DNA of 64,000 nucleotides from Buchnera aphidicola (Nipponaphis monzeni). GTDB lineage: Bacteria; Pseudomonadota; Gammaproteobacteria; Enterobacterales; Enterobacteriaceae. The notes beneath the pieces are model-generated. The model was not told where the DNA came from. It ran no database searches and saw nothing but the letters and a program-made list of their open reading frames with translations. Position numbers and translations under genes: made by a program. Position 1 is the stretch's first letter. The number at the start of each line of letters is the position of its first letter. The stretch is taken from contig NZ_AP019379.1 of assembly GCF_006741185.1 (NCBI RefSeq), positions 434,001 through 498,000 on the forward strand, written 5' to 3'. Shown in pieces: positions 20,883-30,588 of the stretch.

Positions 20883-21992
20883 TTATAACAATATTTGTAA
20901 CATTCTACGTATAGGCTCTGAAGCTCCCCATAATAATTGGTCACCTACAACAAATGCTGATAAATATTTTTTTCCAATACTAAGTTTTCGTATCCGACCA
21001 ATAGGTATCTTTAAAGTACCCGATACAGCTAAAGGAGTTAAATGATTAATAGTTGAAATTTCATTATTAGGTATTATTGTTACCCATTTATTGTGGTCAG
21101 ACAAAATTTGATTTATTTCACGTATATTAATATCTTTATTTAATTTAATTGTAAATGATAAACTATGACATCTCAACGTACTTATTCTCACGCAATTACC
21201 GTCAATTAAAATTTTTTTATTAGTGCTAAGCATTTTATTTACTTCTGATTCAGCCTTCCATTCTTCTCTTGTTTGTTCATTTTTCATTTTAATATCTATC
21301 CAAGGAATTAAGCTATTAATTAAAGGTACTTTAAAATTTTTAGATAACATTTCAGAATTATTCAAAAAATTAGTAATTTTTTTTTCGATATCTAAAATAG
21401 AAATGTTTTGATTGTGTAAAATGTTACCAAAAATGGGAACAATAGAGTTCATTTGCATCAACAATTCTTTCATATAACTTGCCCCTGCTCCTGAAGCTGC
21501 TTGATAAGTAGTTACAGAAATCCAATCAATTAATTTATATTTAAATAATCCACCTAAAGCCATTAGCATCAAACTTACTGTACAATTGCTACCTACAAAT
21601 GTTTTTATCCCACAACTTATACTATCATCAATCAATAGACGGTTAACAGGATCTAACACAATAAGTGCATCTTTATTCATGCGCAAGGATGATGCTGCAT
21701 CTATCCAATATCCTTTCCACCCCATAGTTCTTAATTTGTAATATACAACATTGGTATAATCACCTCCTTGACAAGTGACTAATATATCTAAAGACATTAG
21801 TATTGCAAAATCATATGCGTTTTTTAATTTTCCAAAAGAGATATTATTAATTAATGGAGAAAGCCCTCCTAATTGAGACGTAGTAAAAAATATAGGAATA
21901 ATATTATTAAAATCATTTTCTTTCTCCATACGTTTTAAAAGTACTGATCCAACCATTCCTCTCCATCCAACAAAACCTACTTTTTTTTTCAT
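20883..21992 (-). CDS. asd: Aspartate-semialdehyde dehydrogenase
   Basis: A 369-residue NADPH enzyme (E. coli 367) making aspartate semialdehyde, the branch point for lysine/diaminopimelate, threonine and methionine. The dinucleotide fold starts at FVGWRGMVGSVLL. The catalytic cysteine is C137 in GSNCTVSLMLMALGG. YQAASGAGASYMKELL and RCHSLSFTIKL (the active-site histidine) are conserved. The ATG is preceded by GGAAG. A 28-bp perfect inverted repeat lies 39-96 bases upstream of the start. Confidence 0.98.
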   Translation of the reverse strand: MKKKVGFVGWRGMVGSVLLKRMEKENDFNNIIPIFFTTSQLGGLSPLINNISFGKLKNAYDFAILMSLDILVTCQGGDYTNVVYYKLRTMGWKGYWIDAASSLRMNKDALIVLDPVNRLLIDDSISCGIKTFVGSNCTVSLMLMALGGLFKYKLIDWISVTTYQAASGAGASYMKELLMQMNSIVPIFGNILHNQNISILDIEKKITNFLNNSEMLSKNFKVPLINSLIPWIDIKMKNEQTREEWKAESEVNKMLSTNKKILIDGNCVRISTLRCHSLSFTIKLNKDINIREINQILSDHNKWVTIIPNNEISTINHLTPLAVSGTLKIPIGRIRKLSIGKKYLSAFVVGDQLLWGASEPIRRMLQILL

Positions 21993-22719
21993 GTTAACAC
22001 TTCCAATTATTTAAAATACGGATGTCACCAAATATGTTTATTTAAAAGATTTTTTAAAAATTTAAAAAATCTTTTAAATAAACATATTAACTGTTATTGT
22101 ATACAATAAAACTTAAAGTTTTAATAAATAACAAATGATTATATTGTAAATTACTTTTTATATATATAAATATAAATTGTTCATAATTAAATATTAACTA
22201 ATACTATGATACAAAAAATTAATTAAAGCTATTATTATTTTAATAATAAAGAAATTTCACAAGTAATTATAAAAATAAAAAAATGAATTTAAAAAAAATG
22301 TTTAATTACTGATTTACACTGAAAAACAATACTTAAACTATCATACAAAAATACTCTAATATATAGTTTGAAAAATAAATTTCTTTATAAATAGTTTGTT
22401 ATGAGATATTTAAATTAATATTTAAATAAATATGTTACCTTTTATCTTAAATTTATTAACAACATATTATACTAAGCAATAATTAAAAAATAGTTTAACA
22501 AATTTAAGAAATACAAGCATAGCAATTACCATAAAAACTTTTAAAATTAAAATTTTTAAATTAATTTCTCAATAACATTTTAATATTAACTCCAAATAAG
22601 TAAACATTTTCATCATAAATGTTTTATTAATATTTATTACTTACTTATCAAAATAATTAATTCCAACATATTCTAGTCAAAATACTTTAACTAAAATTAC
22701 ATACAAGGAACAGACTACG
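21993..22719. other. Spacer between divergent asd and yhgN
   Basis: A spacer of 727 bp without an ORF or RNA gene. It holds the long inverted repeat at 22031-22088. The rest is low-complexity AT sequence with recurring TTTAAATAAA-like words and shows no coding remnant I can recognise. Confidence 0.5.
22031..22088. repeat. 28-bp perfect inverted repeat upstream of asd
   Basis: The left arm is 22031-22058, the loop AA is 22059-22060 and the right arm is 22061-22088; all 28 pairs match. It sits in the asd leader or promoter region. The arms begin AATATGTTTATTTAAAAGAT. Such length and perfection exceed the incidental palindromes elsewhere in the spacers. Confidence 0.9.
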
Positions 22720-23307
22720 ATGACTGAGATAATCTCGGCTACTATATTATTAGTGTTAATAATGGACCCTCTAGGAAACCTTCCAATATTTATGTCAGTT
22801 TTAAAAAATTTTCAACCAAAAAGACAAAGAATTATTTTAATTCGAGAAATGGTCATTTCGTTATTTATAATGTTACTATTTTTATTTTCTGGAGAAAGAA
22901 TACTTGCTATTCTTAATTTAAAAACAGAAACAGTCGTAATTGCCGGAGGTATAATTTTATTTTTAATTGCTATAAAAATGATTTTTCCAGATTACACTGA
23001 GACAATTAATGAATCAGAAGATGAACCTTTTTTAGTTCCTTTAGCTATTCCACTTGTAGCAGGTCCTTCTTTATTAGCAACATTAATGTTATTAGCACAT
23101 CAGTATAAACATAAAATTTTTTTGCTAATAGGTTCTTTGTTTATAGCTTGGACTATTAGTTTAATAATTTTACTTTCTTCTGAAATTTTTTTAAATTTAT
23201 TTGGATCTAAAGGTGTAAACGCATTAGAAAAATTAATGGGTTTAGTATTAATCATGATATCAATACAAATGCTTCTCGATGGTTTTCATCATTGGATTAT
23301 TAGCTAA
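22720..23307 (+). CDS. yhgN: MarC-family integral membrane protein YhgN
   Basis: A 195-residue membrane protein with about six transmembrane segments (E. coli YhgN 197). The family features MDPLGNLPIFMSVLKNF (from about residue 16) and PLAIPLVAGPSLLATLMLL are present. The molecular function of MarC proteins is unknown; the older link to antibiotic resistance has not held. AAGGAA precedes the start. Retention of this gene in a reduced genome suggests a useful transport role, which is inference. Confidence 0.9.
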   Translation: MTEIISATILLVLIMDPLGNLPIFMSVLKNFQPKRQRIILIREMVISLFIMLLFLFSGERILAILNLKTETVVIAGGIILFLIAIKMIFPDYTETINESEDEPFLVPLAIPLVAGPSLLATLMLLAHQYKHKIFLLIGSLFIAWTISLIILLSSEIFLNLFGSKGVNALEKLMGLVLIMISIQMLLDGFHHWIIS

Positions 23308-23734
23308 TTTTAAAATTGAATAATAACATATTTTTTAATATTTAACTTAAATTGTCAAAATTTTGTAACATTTATTTAATATTCAAATTACATACATTAT
23401 TATGTACATTACGATGTCAACAAATTTTATTTAAAAATATTAAATTAAGAAATAATAACTAATTATTTAATTACTAGTTTGATGTAAAGTTATACTAACA
23501 ATTGTTATATATACAATATATTTACATATTAGCTACTATAACTACTATTCATACATCATTTATTTAATATTTTAAATAAAATCTAATATTTTTATTATAT
23601 TACTGATAGTACGTTGTTTAATAATTTTTTAAAATTATTATAATTTAATAGAATACAATAATTCTAAAATAAAAAATTAATAAATGCTTTTATTCAGTAA
23701 TAAATAAACTAAAATTTTTTAAGGAAAATACATA
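23308..23734. other. Spacer between yhgN and pgk
   Basis: A spacer of 427 bp of AT-rich sequence. I see no ORF, RNA or strong hairpin. An AAGGAAA ribosome binding site at its end serves pgk. The epd gene that precedes pgk in E. coli is absent. Confidence 0.5.
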
Positions 23735-24895
23735 ATGTCTATCGTAAAAATAAAAGAGTTAAACTTACATAATAAAAAAGTACTTATTAGAACTGATTTA
23801 AATGTACCTATATATAATAAAAAAATTACTTCTGATGCACGTATTTTAGCTGCTTTACCAACAATTCAATATGCAATTCAACAAAAATCAAAAGTTATTA
23901 TAATGTCGCACTTAAATAGACCAATAGAAGGTGAGTATTCTGAAAAATATTCTTTATTGCCAGTATTTAAATATTTAAAGAAAAAATTATCTTATACTTC
24001 AGTTCATTTTTGTTCAAATTATGTGGACTCAAAAAAAATTGAACCTGGAGAAGTATGTTTATTAGAAAATGTAAGATTTAATATAGGTGAAAGTATTAAC
24101 TGTGATAAATTATCTAAAAATTACTCTAAACTATGTGATATCTTTGTGATGGATGCATTTGGCAGTGCTCATAGAAAACAATCGTCCACATATGGAATAA
24201 TGAAGTTTACTCCAATAGTATGTGCTGGACTATTATTAGAGCGCGAGATAAAAATATTATCTCAAATTTTTATAAATCCTATGAAACCTATTGTTGCTAT
24301 TGTAGGAGGTTCTAAGATATCTACAAAATTAAAATTATTAAATTCTTTAGGAAAAATAGCTGATACAATTATTGTAGGTGGTGGAATAGCTAATACTTTT
24401 ATTGCTATTGATAACAATGTTGGTAATTCATTATATGAAAAAAAATTTATACCATTAGCTAAAAAATTAAAAAATAAATATAACATTCTAATTCCTATAG
24501 ATTCCAGAGTTGGACATACTTTTTCTAGCAAATCATTAGCTAACGTAAAAACAGTTTCTAACATTAATAATCAAGAAGAAATTATGGATTTAGGTGATGA
24601 AACTATTAAGCTAGCAAAAAACATTATTAATACAGCGAAAACTATTATATGGAATGGACCTGTAGGAGTATTTGAATTTCCAAATTTTAGAATAGGTACT
24701 AAAATCATAGCCACTAGTATCGCAAATAGTCGTGGTTTTTCTGTAGCGGGCGGAGGAGACACTCTATCAGTAATAGATATGTTCAGTATTAAAAATAAAA
24801 TTTCTTATATTTCAACTGGAGGTGGATCATTTCTACAATTTTTAGAAGGAAAACAATTACCTGTAATTAAATTGCTAGAACAAAGATCTTTATAA
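23735..24895 (+). CDS. pgk: Phosphoglycerate kinase
   Basis: A 386-residue glycolytic kinase (E. coli 387) making ATP from 1,3-bisphosphoglycerate. RTDLNVPI (substrate-binding Asp and Asn), SHLNRP, LLENVRFNIGE, VMDAFGSAHRKQSST, AIVGGSKISTKL and WNGPVGVFE are intact. The C-terminal GGGDT nucleotide loop (AGGGDTLSVI) and STGGGSFLQFLEGK are intact too. AAGGAAA lies before the ATG. It is followed by fbaA, as in E. coli, and the two are likely co-transcribed across the 96-bp gap. Confidence 0.98.
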   Translation: MSIVKIKELNLHNKKVLIRTDLNVPIYNKKITSDARILAALPTIQYAIQQKSKVIIMSHLNRPIEGEYSEKYSLLPVFKYLKKKLSYTSVHFCSNYVDSKKIEPGEVCLLENVRFNIGESINCDKLSKNYSKLCDIFVMDAFGSAHRKQSSTYGIMKFTPIVCAGLLLEREIKILSQIFINPMKPIVAIVGGSKISTKLKLLNSLGKIADTIIVGGGIANTFIAIDNNVGNSLYEKKFIPLAKKLKNKYNILIPIDSRVGHTFSSKSLANVKTVSNINNQEEIMDLGDETIKLAKNIINTAKTIIWNGPVGVFEFPNFRIGTKIIATSIANSRGFSVAGGGDTLSVIDMFSIKNKISYISTGGGSFLQFLEGKQLPVIKLLEQRSL

Positions 24896-24991
24896 AAGAA
24901 TTAACATTCTAAAAAGTATTCAACAATAGATAAATTATTTGTTTTAATATTAAATAATATTTACATATTTTTAAAATAGGAAATTTAATTT

Positions 24992-26086
24992 ATGCCTACA
25001 ATATCAGAACATATACAACCTGGAGTTATTGCAGCTAAAGATATACACAAAATATTTAAAGTGGCAAAAAAAAATAATTTTGCAATACCTGCGGTAAATT
25101 GCACTAATATAGATTCTATAAATGCTGCTTTAGAAACAGCTTCTAAAGTTAATTCTCCAATTATAATACAATTTTCTTATGGAGGATCTGCTTTTATGGC
25201 TGGAGATGGAATAAAAACAAAAAAAAAACATGAAAAAGCTGTCATAGGAGCTATTTCTGGGGCGCAACATGTACATATTGTAGCTAAATATTATAACATT
25301 CCAGTTATATTACATACAGATCATTGCCATAAAGAATTATTACCTTGGATAGATGAATTACTAAATGTAGGAAAAAAACACTTTAAAAATACAGGAAAAC
25401 CACTTTTTTCTTCTCATATGATAGATTTGTCTAAAGAAAAAATTAAAGATAATATAAATATTTGTAGCCAATATTTAAAACAAATAAAAAATTATAATAT
25501 GATGTTAGAAATAGAATTAGGATGTACTGGAGGCGAAGAAGATGGAGTTGACAACACTCATATAAATGCAGAACTTCTTTATACAAAACCTGAAGATGTG
25601 AATTATGCATATGAAAAATTAAACTCTATTAGTCCTTATTTCATTATAGCTGCATCTTTTGGCAATGTTCATGGAGTATACCAAACAGGAAACGTTCAAT
25701 TAAAACCTATTATTCTAAAACAATCTCAAGATTACTTAAGCCAAAAACATAACCTTCCTTTTAATCCAGTAAATTTTGTGTTTCACGGAGGTTCAGGATC
25801 TGATTTAACAGATATTAAAAAATCTATTAAATACGGGGTAGTAAAAATGAATATTGATACTGATACTCAATGGGCTTCTTGGGAAGGAATTTTACAATTT
25901 TATAAAAAAAATAAAGATTATTTACAAAAACAACTAGGTAACCCAAAAGGAAAAAAAAATCCTAACAAAAGATACTATGATCCAAGAGTTTGGATGAGAG
26001 CTTCTCAAATGTCTATATCAAAAAGATTAGAAATAACATTTAAAGAGTTGAACGCATGTAATTCTTTAAACACTTCATTAAAATAA
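24992..26086 (+). CDS. fbaA: Fructose-bisphosphate aldolase, class II
   Basis: A 364-residue zinc aldolase (E. coli 359). The zinc and catalytic residues are seen in HTDHCHKELLPW (Asp and His), EIELGCTGGEEDGVDN, SFGNVHGVY and FHGGSGSDL. The terminal NVDTDTQWA-like segment reads NIDTDTQWA. A hairpin about 45 bases downstream probably ends the pgk-fbaA transcript. Confidence 0.98.
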   Translation: MPTISEHIQPGVIAAKDIHKIFKVAKKNNFAIPAVNCTNIDSINAALETASKVNSPIIIQFSYGGSAFMAGDGIKTKKKHEKAVIGAISGAQHVHIVAKYYNIPVILHTDHCHKELLPWIDELLNVGKKHFKNTGKPLFSSHMIDLSKEKIKDNINICSQYLKQIKNYNMMLEIELGCTGGEEDGVDNTHINAELLYTKPEDVNYAYEKLNSISPYFIIAASFGNVHGVYQTGNVQLKPIILKQSQDYLSQKHNLPFNPVNFVFHGGSGSDLTDIKKSIKYGVVKMNIDTDTQWASWEGILQFYKKNKDYLQKQLGNPKGKKNPNKRYYDPRVWMRASQMSISKRLEITFKELNACNSLNTSLK

Positions 26087-26131
26087 ATAACATAAAAAAT
26101 TTTTATTCATATGTAAACTCCTTTGAGTATA

Positions 26132-26159
26132 ACGGAGAATAAATAACCTTATTCTCCGT
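26132..26159 (+). terminator. Hairpin after fbaA
   Basis: An 11-bp perfect stem (ACGGAGAATAA at 26132-26142 with TTATTCTCCGT at 26149-26159) around a 6-base loop, with five GC pairs, which is strong for this genome. A second palindrome (TATTCTTAA/TTAAGAATA) follows immediately. There is no T tract, so it could act by 3'-end protection instead of classical termination. Confidence 0.55.
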
Positions 26160-26269
26160 ACCTATTCTTAAATTAAGAATAATGACACAAAATAACTATA
26201 TGTACGACATTAAATATATAATATGTATTGGATAAAGTTAATCATTTTTAACATAAGGAATAAAACAAC

Positions 26270-27136
26270 ATGCATGATTTAAATGTAGTTAATGATATTA
26301 ACCATGCTGGAAGTTGGATTATAAGAAATCAAGAATTATTATTAAGTTATTTTATTAATGTAATTTCTTCCATTACTATTTTTGTTATAGGATTATTTAT
26401 TGCACGGATAATATCTAAAGGAATTAATAAAGTTTTAATTACTAGAAATATTGATTCCACCATTTCTAATTTTTTATCTGCATTATTTAGATATGCGACA
26501 ATTACATTTTTTATCATTGCTTCACTCGGATGTATCGGAGTACAAACAACTTCAGTTATAACTATACTAGGAGCAGCAGGTATGGCTATTGGTTTAGCTT
26601 TACAAGGTTCATTATCTAATTTCGCAGCTGGAGTTTTACTAGTTTCGTTAAGACCATTACGTACAGGAGAATATGTTAATTTAGATAACGTTTCTGGAAC
26701 TGTTTTAAATATACATATTTTTTATACTACTTTAAAAACATTAGATGGTAAAATAGTTGTTATTCCTAATAATAAAATTATTTCAAGTAATATTGTAAAT
26801 TATTCTAGGGAACCCTTTAGAAGAAATGAATTTATTATAAGTGTTAGTTATAATTCTGATATAGATTTAGTTGTTAAAGTATTAAAAAATGTTATGTTAA
26901 ATGAAGAAAGAGTACTTAAAAACCGTGATATCACAGTAGGATTAACCGAACTTGCACCATATTCTATTAACTTTATCGCACGTTGCTGGAGTAATACAAA
27001 TGATTTAAATTCAGTATACTGGGACTTAATGGCTAAATTTAAAAAATCTTTAGATAAAAATCATATAAATATTCCTTATCCTCAAATAGATGTTAATATT
27101 AATTACAAAAAAAACTTTTTATACAAAGAGTTATAA
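26270..27136 (+). CDS. mscS: Small-conductance mechanosensitive channel MscS
   Basis: A 288-residue channel (E. coli MscS 286) that opens on membrane tension to relieve hypo-osmotic stress. Transmembrane helices 1 and 2 fall at about 28-50 and 65-88. The pore helix 3 contains ILGAAGMAIGLALQGSLSNF, with the Ala/Gly packing pattern. The cytoplasmic beta and alpha/beta domains follow (LRTGEYVNLDNVSGTV, VIPNNKIISSNIVNYS). It sits directly after fbaA, as yggB does in E. coli. AAGGAA precedes the ATG. Confidence 0.95.
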   Translation: MHDLNVVNDINHAGSWIIRNQELLLSYFINVISSITIFVIGLFIARIISKGINKVLITRNIDSTISNFLSALFRYATITFFIIASLGCIGVQTTSVITILGAAGMAIGLALQGSLSNFAAGVLLVSLRPLRTGEYVNLDNVSGTVLNIHIFYTTLKTLDGKIVVIPNNKIISSNIVNYSREPFRRNEFIISVSYNSDIDLVVKVLKNVMLNEERVLKNRDITVGLTELAPYSINFIARCWSNTNDLNSVYWDLMAKFKKSLDKNHINIPYPQIDVNINYKKNFLYKEL

Positions 27137-27269
27137 AAAATGTATTATTCACAATATATTTATTGTATATATTAAATACTATATTTAAATAAAATTTATT
27201 ATTAAATTAGTTTTTTTATATAATGAACTATATTTTTAATACACATTCATTCTTAGTAAAAGGTGTTTT

Positions 27270-29039
27270 ATGATAGAGGCATATATTTCAAATAAACTTG
27301 AATTCTTAATAAAAAAAGCATGTAATATTATTCAAAATACACCTACAAAAAATCCTTTACAAAAAGAAATATTTATTATTGATAATAAAGAAGTAAGTCA
27401 ATGGATAAAAATTTTTATAGCTAATTATTCAGGGATATCTTCTAATATTGAATTCTACACTTTACACGAATTTATATGGAAAATTTTTAAATATATTTTA
27501 CCACATTGTAATAATGAATATTATAATAACGTATCTTTATTTTGGAAAATTATGGCATTACAAGAAACTGAAAATTTTTATAAAATTGGATTTAATGCTA
27601 CAAAATCATCTATTAAAAAATCACATTTTGCATCCTATTTTAGCATTTTATTTCAAAAATATATGGTTCAAAGACCAAATTGGATATTAAATTGGGAACA
27701 AGATATTATTAACTATAATACAACCTCACATTCAAAATTATGTCAAAGTAAACTTTGGAAATTAATTATAAATTGTGATTCAAATAAATTGAAATATAAT
27801 TTTTCTAATTTATTTGAAAAACTATTAGCAATGAATAATATAAATTATTTAAAAAGTAAGTGGTTATTCGCCTCTAGGATCACAATATGTAGCATCTATA
27901 ATCTTAACTATACATACTTGTTATTATTAAATAAATTAAGTCGTTTATTTAAAATAATATTATTATGTTATTCACCTTTTAATACCTTAAAATTTTTAAA
28001 AAATGATAATAAAAAAGTTTTAACATTTCACAATGTTTGCAACAATAATTTTTTTAATCCTATTTTAAAATTTTTAGGTAAATTTGATTATACTAAATTA
28101 TTAATTCTAAATTCTCAACAAATAAAAAAAACAATATATACACATTCAAATTATCAATCAAATTTATTAAGAAAAATTCAATTTGATATAACATATTGCC
28201 AACATAAGATACAAAATAATTATAAAAAATTTTTTTGTAAACACGATACTTCAATAAGTATACACGCATGCTATAACTTTAAACGTGAAATTGAAATACT
28301 ACACGATAATTTAATTAACGTTCTCAATAAAAACGATTCTATCAAACCAAAAGATATATTAGTAGTGTCTAATAATATCAGTAATTACACTCCATTTATT
28401 AATAGTATTTTTAATACGGTAACCAAAAAATTTCAAATACCATATATAATACATAACAAAAACATAAACTATAATAACTCAATATTTAATTTTTTTAAAA
28501 AAATACTTACTTTATCAGAAAATATATATACTACCAATGAAATATTATCTTACTTAAGATTGCCATTTATCAACAAAAAATTTTGTTTTTCTGAAGAAGA
28601 ACTAATTTTATTAGAGCAGTTTATTACGCACACTAATATAAAATGGGGTATTAGTAACCAACATCTTAAAGAAATATCTATTCCTTGTAATAAATATAAT
28701 ACCTGGAAATATGGAATTGACAGAATGTTTTTAGGTTATGCCATTCAAGATAAAAATGTAATATGGAATTCAATACTATCCTGTAATTTTCCTAATAATT
28801 TAAATATAAATATAATTAACAAATTGTCTAAATTTATTACTGTATTAAATAAGTGGAGAAAAATACTTCAGCATTCTAAGCTTTTAAAAAATTGGTTACC
28901 TCTATGTACAAAAATAATTAATGATTTTTTTCACATTAATAACTCTGAAGTCAATAAAAAAACATTAATAATAAAAAATGTATGGAACACATTTATTAAT
29001 ACTGGAATTAAAAATAACTATAAAAAAAAATTTCTATAA
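27270..29039 (+). CDS. recC: Exonuclease V RecC, N-terminal part (frame-split gene)
   Basis: The first 589 residues of RecC, which scans for Chi sites in RecBCD. Identity to E. coli is low, but order and length fit: an N-terminal helicase-like region (KEVSQWIKIFIAN, EFYTLHEFIW), and CYSPF and SIHACYNFKREIEILHDNL, matching the E. coli HSCHSPQREVEVLHD region. The frame ends with a premature TAA at 29037, right after a run of nine A (29022-29030). The remainder continues in another frame. Together the halves give about 1085 residues, against 1122 in E. coli. Confidence 0.85.
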   Translation: MIEAYISNKLEFLIKKACNIIQNTPTKNPLQKEIFIIDNKEVSQWIKIFIANYSGISSNIEFYTLHEFIWKIFKYILPHCNNEYYNNVSLFWKIMALQETENFYKIGFNATKSSIKKSHFASYFSILFQKYMVQRPNWILNWEQDIINYNTTSHSKLCQSKLWKLIINCDSNKLKYNFSNLFEKLLAMNNINYLKSKWLFASRITICSIYNLNYTYLLLLNKLSRLFKIILLCYSPFNTLKFLKNDNKKVLTFHNVCNNNFFNPILKFLGKFDYTKLLILNSQQIKKTIYTHSNYQSNLLRKIQFDITYCQHKIQNNYKKFFCKHDTSISIHACYNFKREIEILHDNLINVLNKNDSIKPKDILVVSNNISNYTPFINSIFNTVTKKFQIPYIIHNKNINYNNSIFNFFKKILTLSENIYTTNEILSYLRLPFINKKFCFSEEELILLEQFITHTNIKWGISNQHLKEISIPCNKYNTWKYGIDRMFLGYAIQDKNVIWNSILSCNFPNNLNINIINKLSKFITVLNKWRKILQHSKLLKNWLPLCTKIINDFFHINNSEVNKKTLIIKNVWNTFINTGIKNNYKKKFL

Positions 29040-30541
29040 AAATTTTAAAAAGAAAAATAATGTGCATATTACAATCATCTATATCTGATCAACAATTGTT
29101 TCAAGGATGTACAATTTTTTGTAATATGAATGTTTTAAAATATGTTCCATTTAAAGTAATTTATATTTTAGGTTTAAATCATTGCATTGAAAACAAATTT
29201 CATTCTGTAAATTCTTATGATTTAATTAAAAAACATCCAACGTTATTTGATAATAGTAAAGATGATAAATATCATCATTTAATTTTACAAGTATTGTTGA
29301 CAGCTACAAAATATTTATTTATTAGTTATAATAATAATGCAACAAAATTATTTAATAAATATCAATTTCCATTAACAATAGAAATATTAATTAAATTTAT
29401 ATCTACTTATTATTATATAAAAGGAGAAGAACATCTAACTTTAAAAAAACAATCTAAAAATGTTATTTCACACTTACATACTACACACGAAAATAATGCC
29501 TATTCTATAAAAAATTTTATATATAATAATTCTTATAAAAGTTTTAATAAAACATATTTTTATTTATCAAAATTTGTTAATTTTTACGAAATAAAAATTT
29601 TTGAACCTTTTCAATCTTTTAAATCTATTCAAACAAAAAAAATTAATTTGAACCATTTTATTTTTTTTTGGAAAAATCCTATACGTTATTTTTGTCGCCA
29701 TAGATTAAAAATAATTGAAACAAGTTTAGAATTACAAAATAACAATGTAGAAAATTTCACTTTAAATAAAATAAATAATTATAATTTATGTAAAGATATT
29801 TTAAATGCAATAGTTTATCAAAAAAGTATAAATTATATATTTCAACATTATGAAAAATCTGGATTACTTCCACATGGGGAAATAGGAATCGCAATATTTA
29901 ATAATTGTAAAGAAAAAATGTTAGATATAGCAAAAAAAATATTATATTTAAGAAAATTTCCTAAAACTAAAACTATAAACGTTCAAATTAAAAATTGTTT
30001 AATTAATGGATTATTAACTCAAATTTGTAAAATAGGATTGTTAGAATGGCGGCCAAAAATTTTAAATTTTAATGATTCTATTGATTTATGGTTTAAACAT
30101 CTTTTTTATTGTTTATCTGGTGGTAAAAAAAATAGTTTAATGATTGGGCTGAATTCATCTATATTAAAATTTGAAAATCTAACTGTAGAATCTGCATATT
30201 ATTATCTACATAGTTATATAGATGCATATACAAAAGGAATGAATGATCCTCTATTACTAACAAAATCTGGTCTAATATGGTTAACAACTGTATTTGATAA
30301 AAAAAACAATATTATTACAAATAACAATATAAAACATTTAAAAGGAATAAAAAAATTTACTGATACATGGAATGGAAATGATTATTTTTCAGGTGAAAAA
30401 GAAAACTTTTATATAAAACAAGTTATTCCTGTACTAACTAAAAGTAACATTACTAAGATGTGTGATATATCAAAAAAATGGTTATTACCTATTTTAATTA
30501 ACCAAACAACAATAAAATTACCTCTAAAAAATTTAACTTAA
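29024..30541 (+). CDS. recC: Exonuclease V RecC, C-terminal part (frame-split gene)
   Basis: Continuation of RecC in the frame open from 29024; the first ATG is at 29060 (493 residues from there). The start aligns with the E. coli segment leading into PFKVVCLLGMN (here PFKVIYILGLN). HFIFFWKNPIRYFCRHRL corresponds to the conserved FW-NP-FF region, and the nuclease-like C-terminal domain follows. Adding one A to the nine-A tract joins both frames without a stop. recB follows 47 bases later; ptrA, which lies between them in E. coli, is gone. Confidence 0.85.
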   Translation, partial: KKISIKILKRKIMCILQSSISDQQLFQGCTIFCNMNVLKYVPFKVIYILGLNHCIENKFHSVNSYDLIKKHPTLFDNSKDDKYHHLILQVLLTATKYLFISYNNNATKLFNKYQFPLTIEILIKFISTYYYIKGEEHLTLKKQSKNVISHLHTTHENNAYSIKNFIYNNSYKSFNKTYFYLSKFVNFYEIKIFEPFQSFKSIQTKKINLNHFIFFWKNPIRYFCRHRLKIIETSLELQNNNVENFTLNKINNYNLCKDILNAIVYQKSINYIFQHYEKSGLLPHGEIGIAIFNNCKEKMLDIAKKILYLRKFPKTKTINVQIKNCLINGLLTQICKIGLLEWRPKILNFNDSIDLWFKHLFYCLSGGKKNSLMIGLNSSILKFENLTVESAYYYLHSYIDAYTKGMNDPLLLTKSGLIWLTTVFDKKNNIITNNNIKHLKGIKKFTDTWNGNDYFSGEKENFYIKQVIPVLTKSNITKMCDISKKWLLPILINQTTIKLPLKNLT

Positions 30542-30588
30542 TGACGTATATATACGTATATCATTAAATATATTGAATATTTTAAAAA

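Noticed and set aside
24262..24762. Two minus-strand open frames inside pgk
   Set aside because: pgk is fully conserved on the other strand. The antisense frames have no motif or signal of their own.
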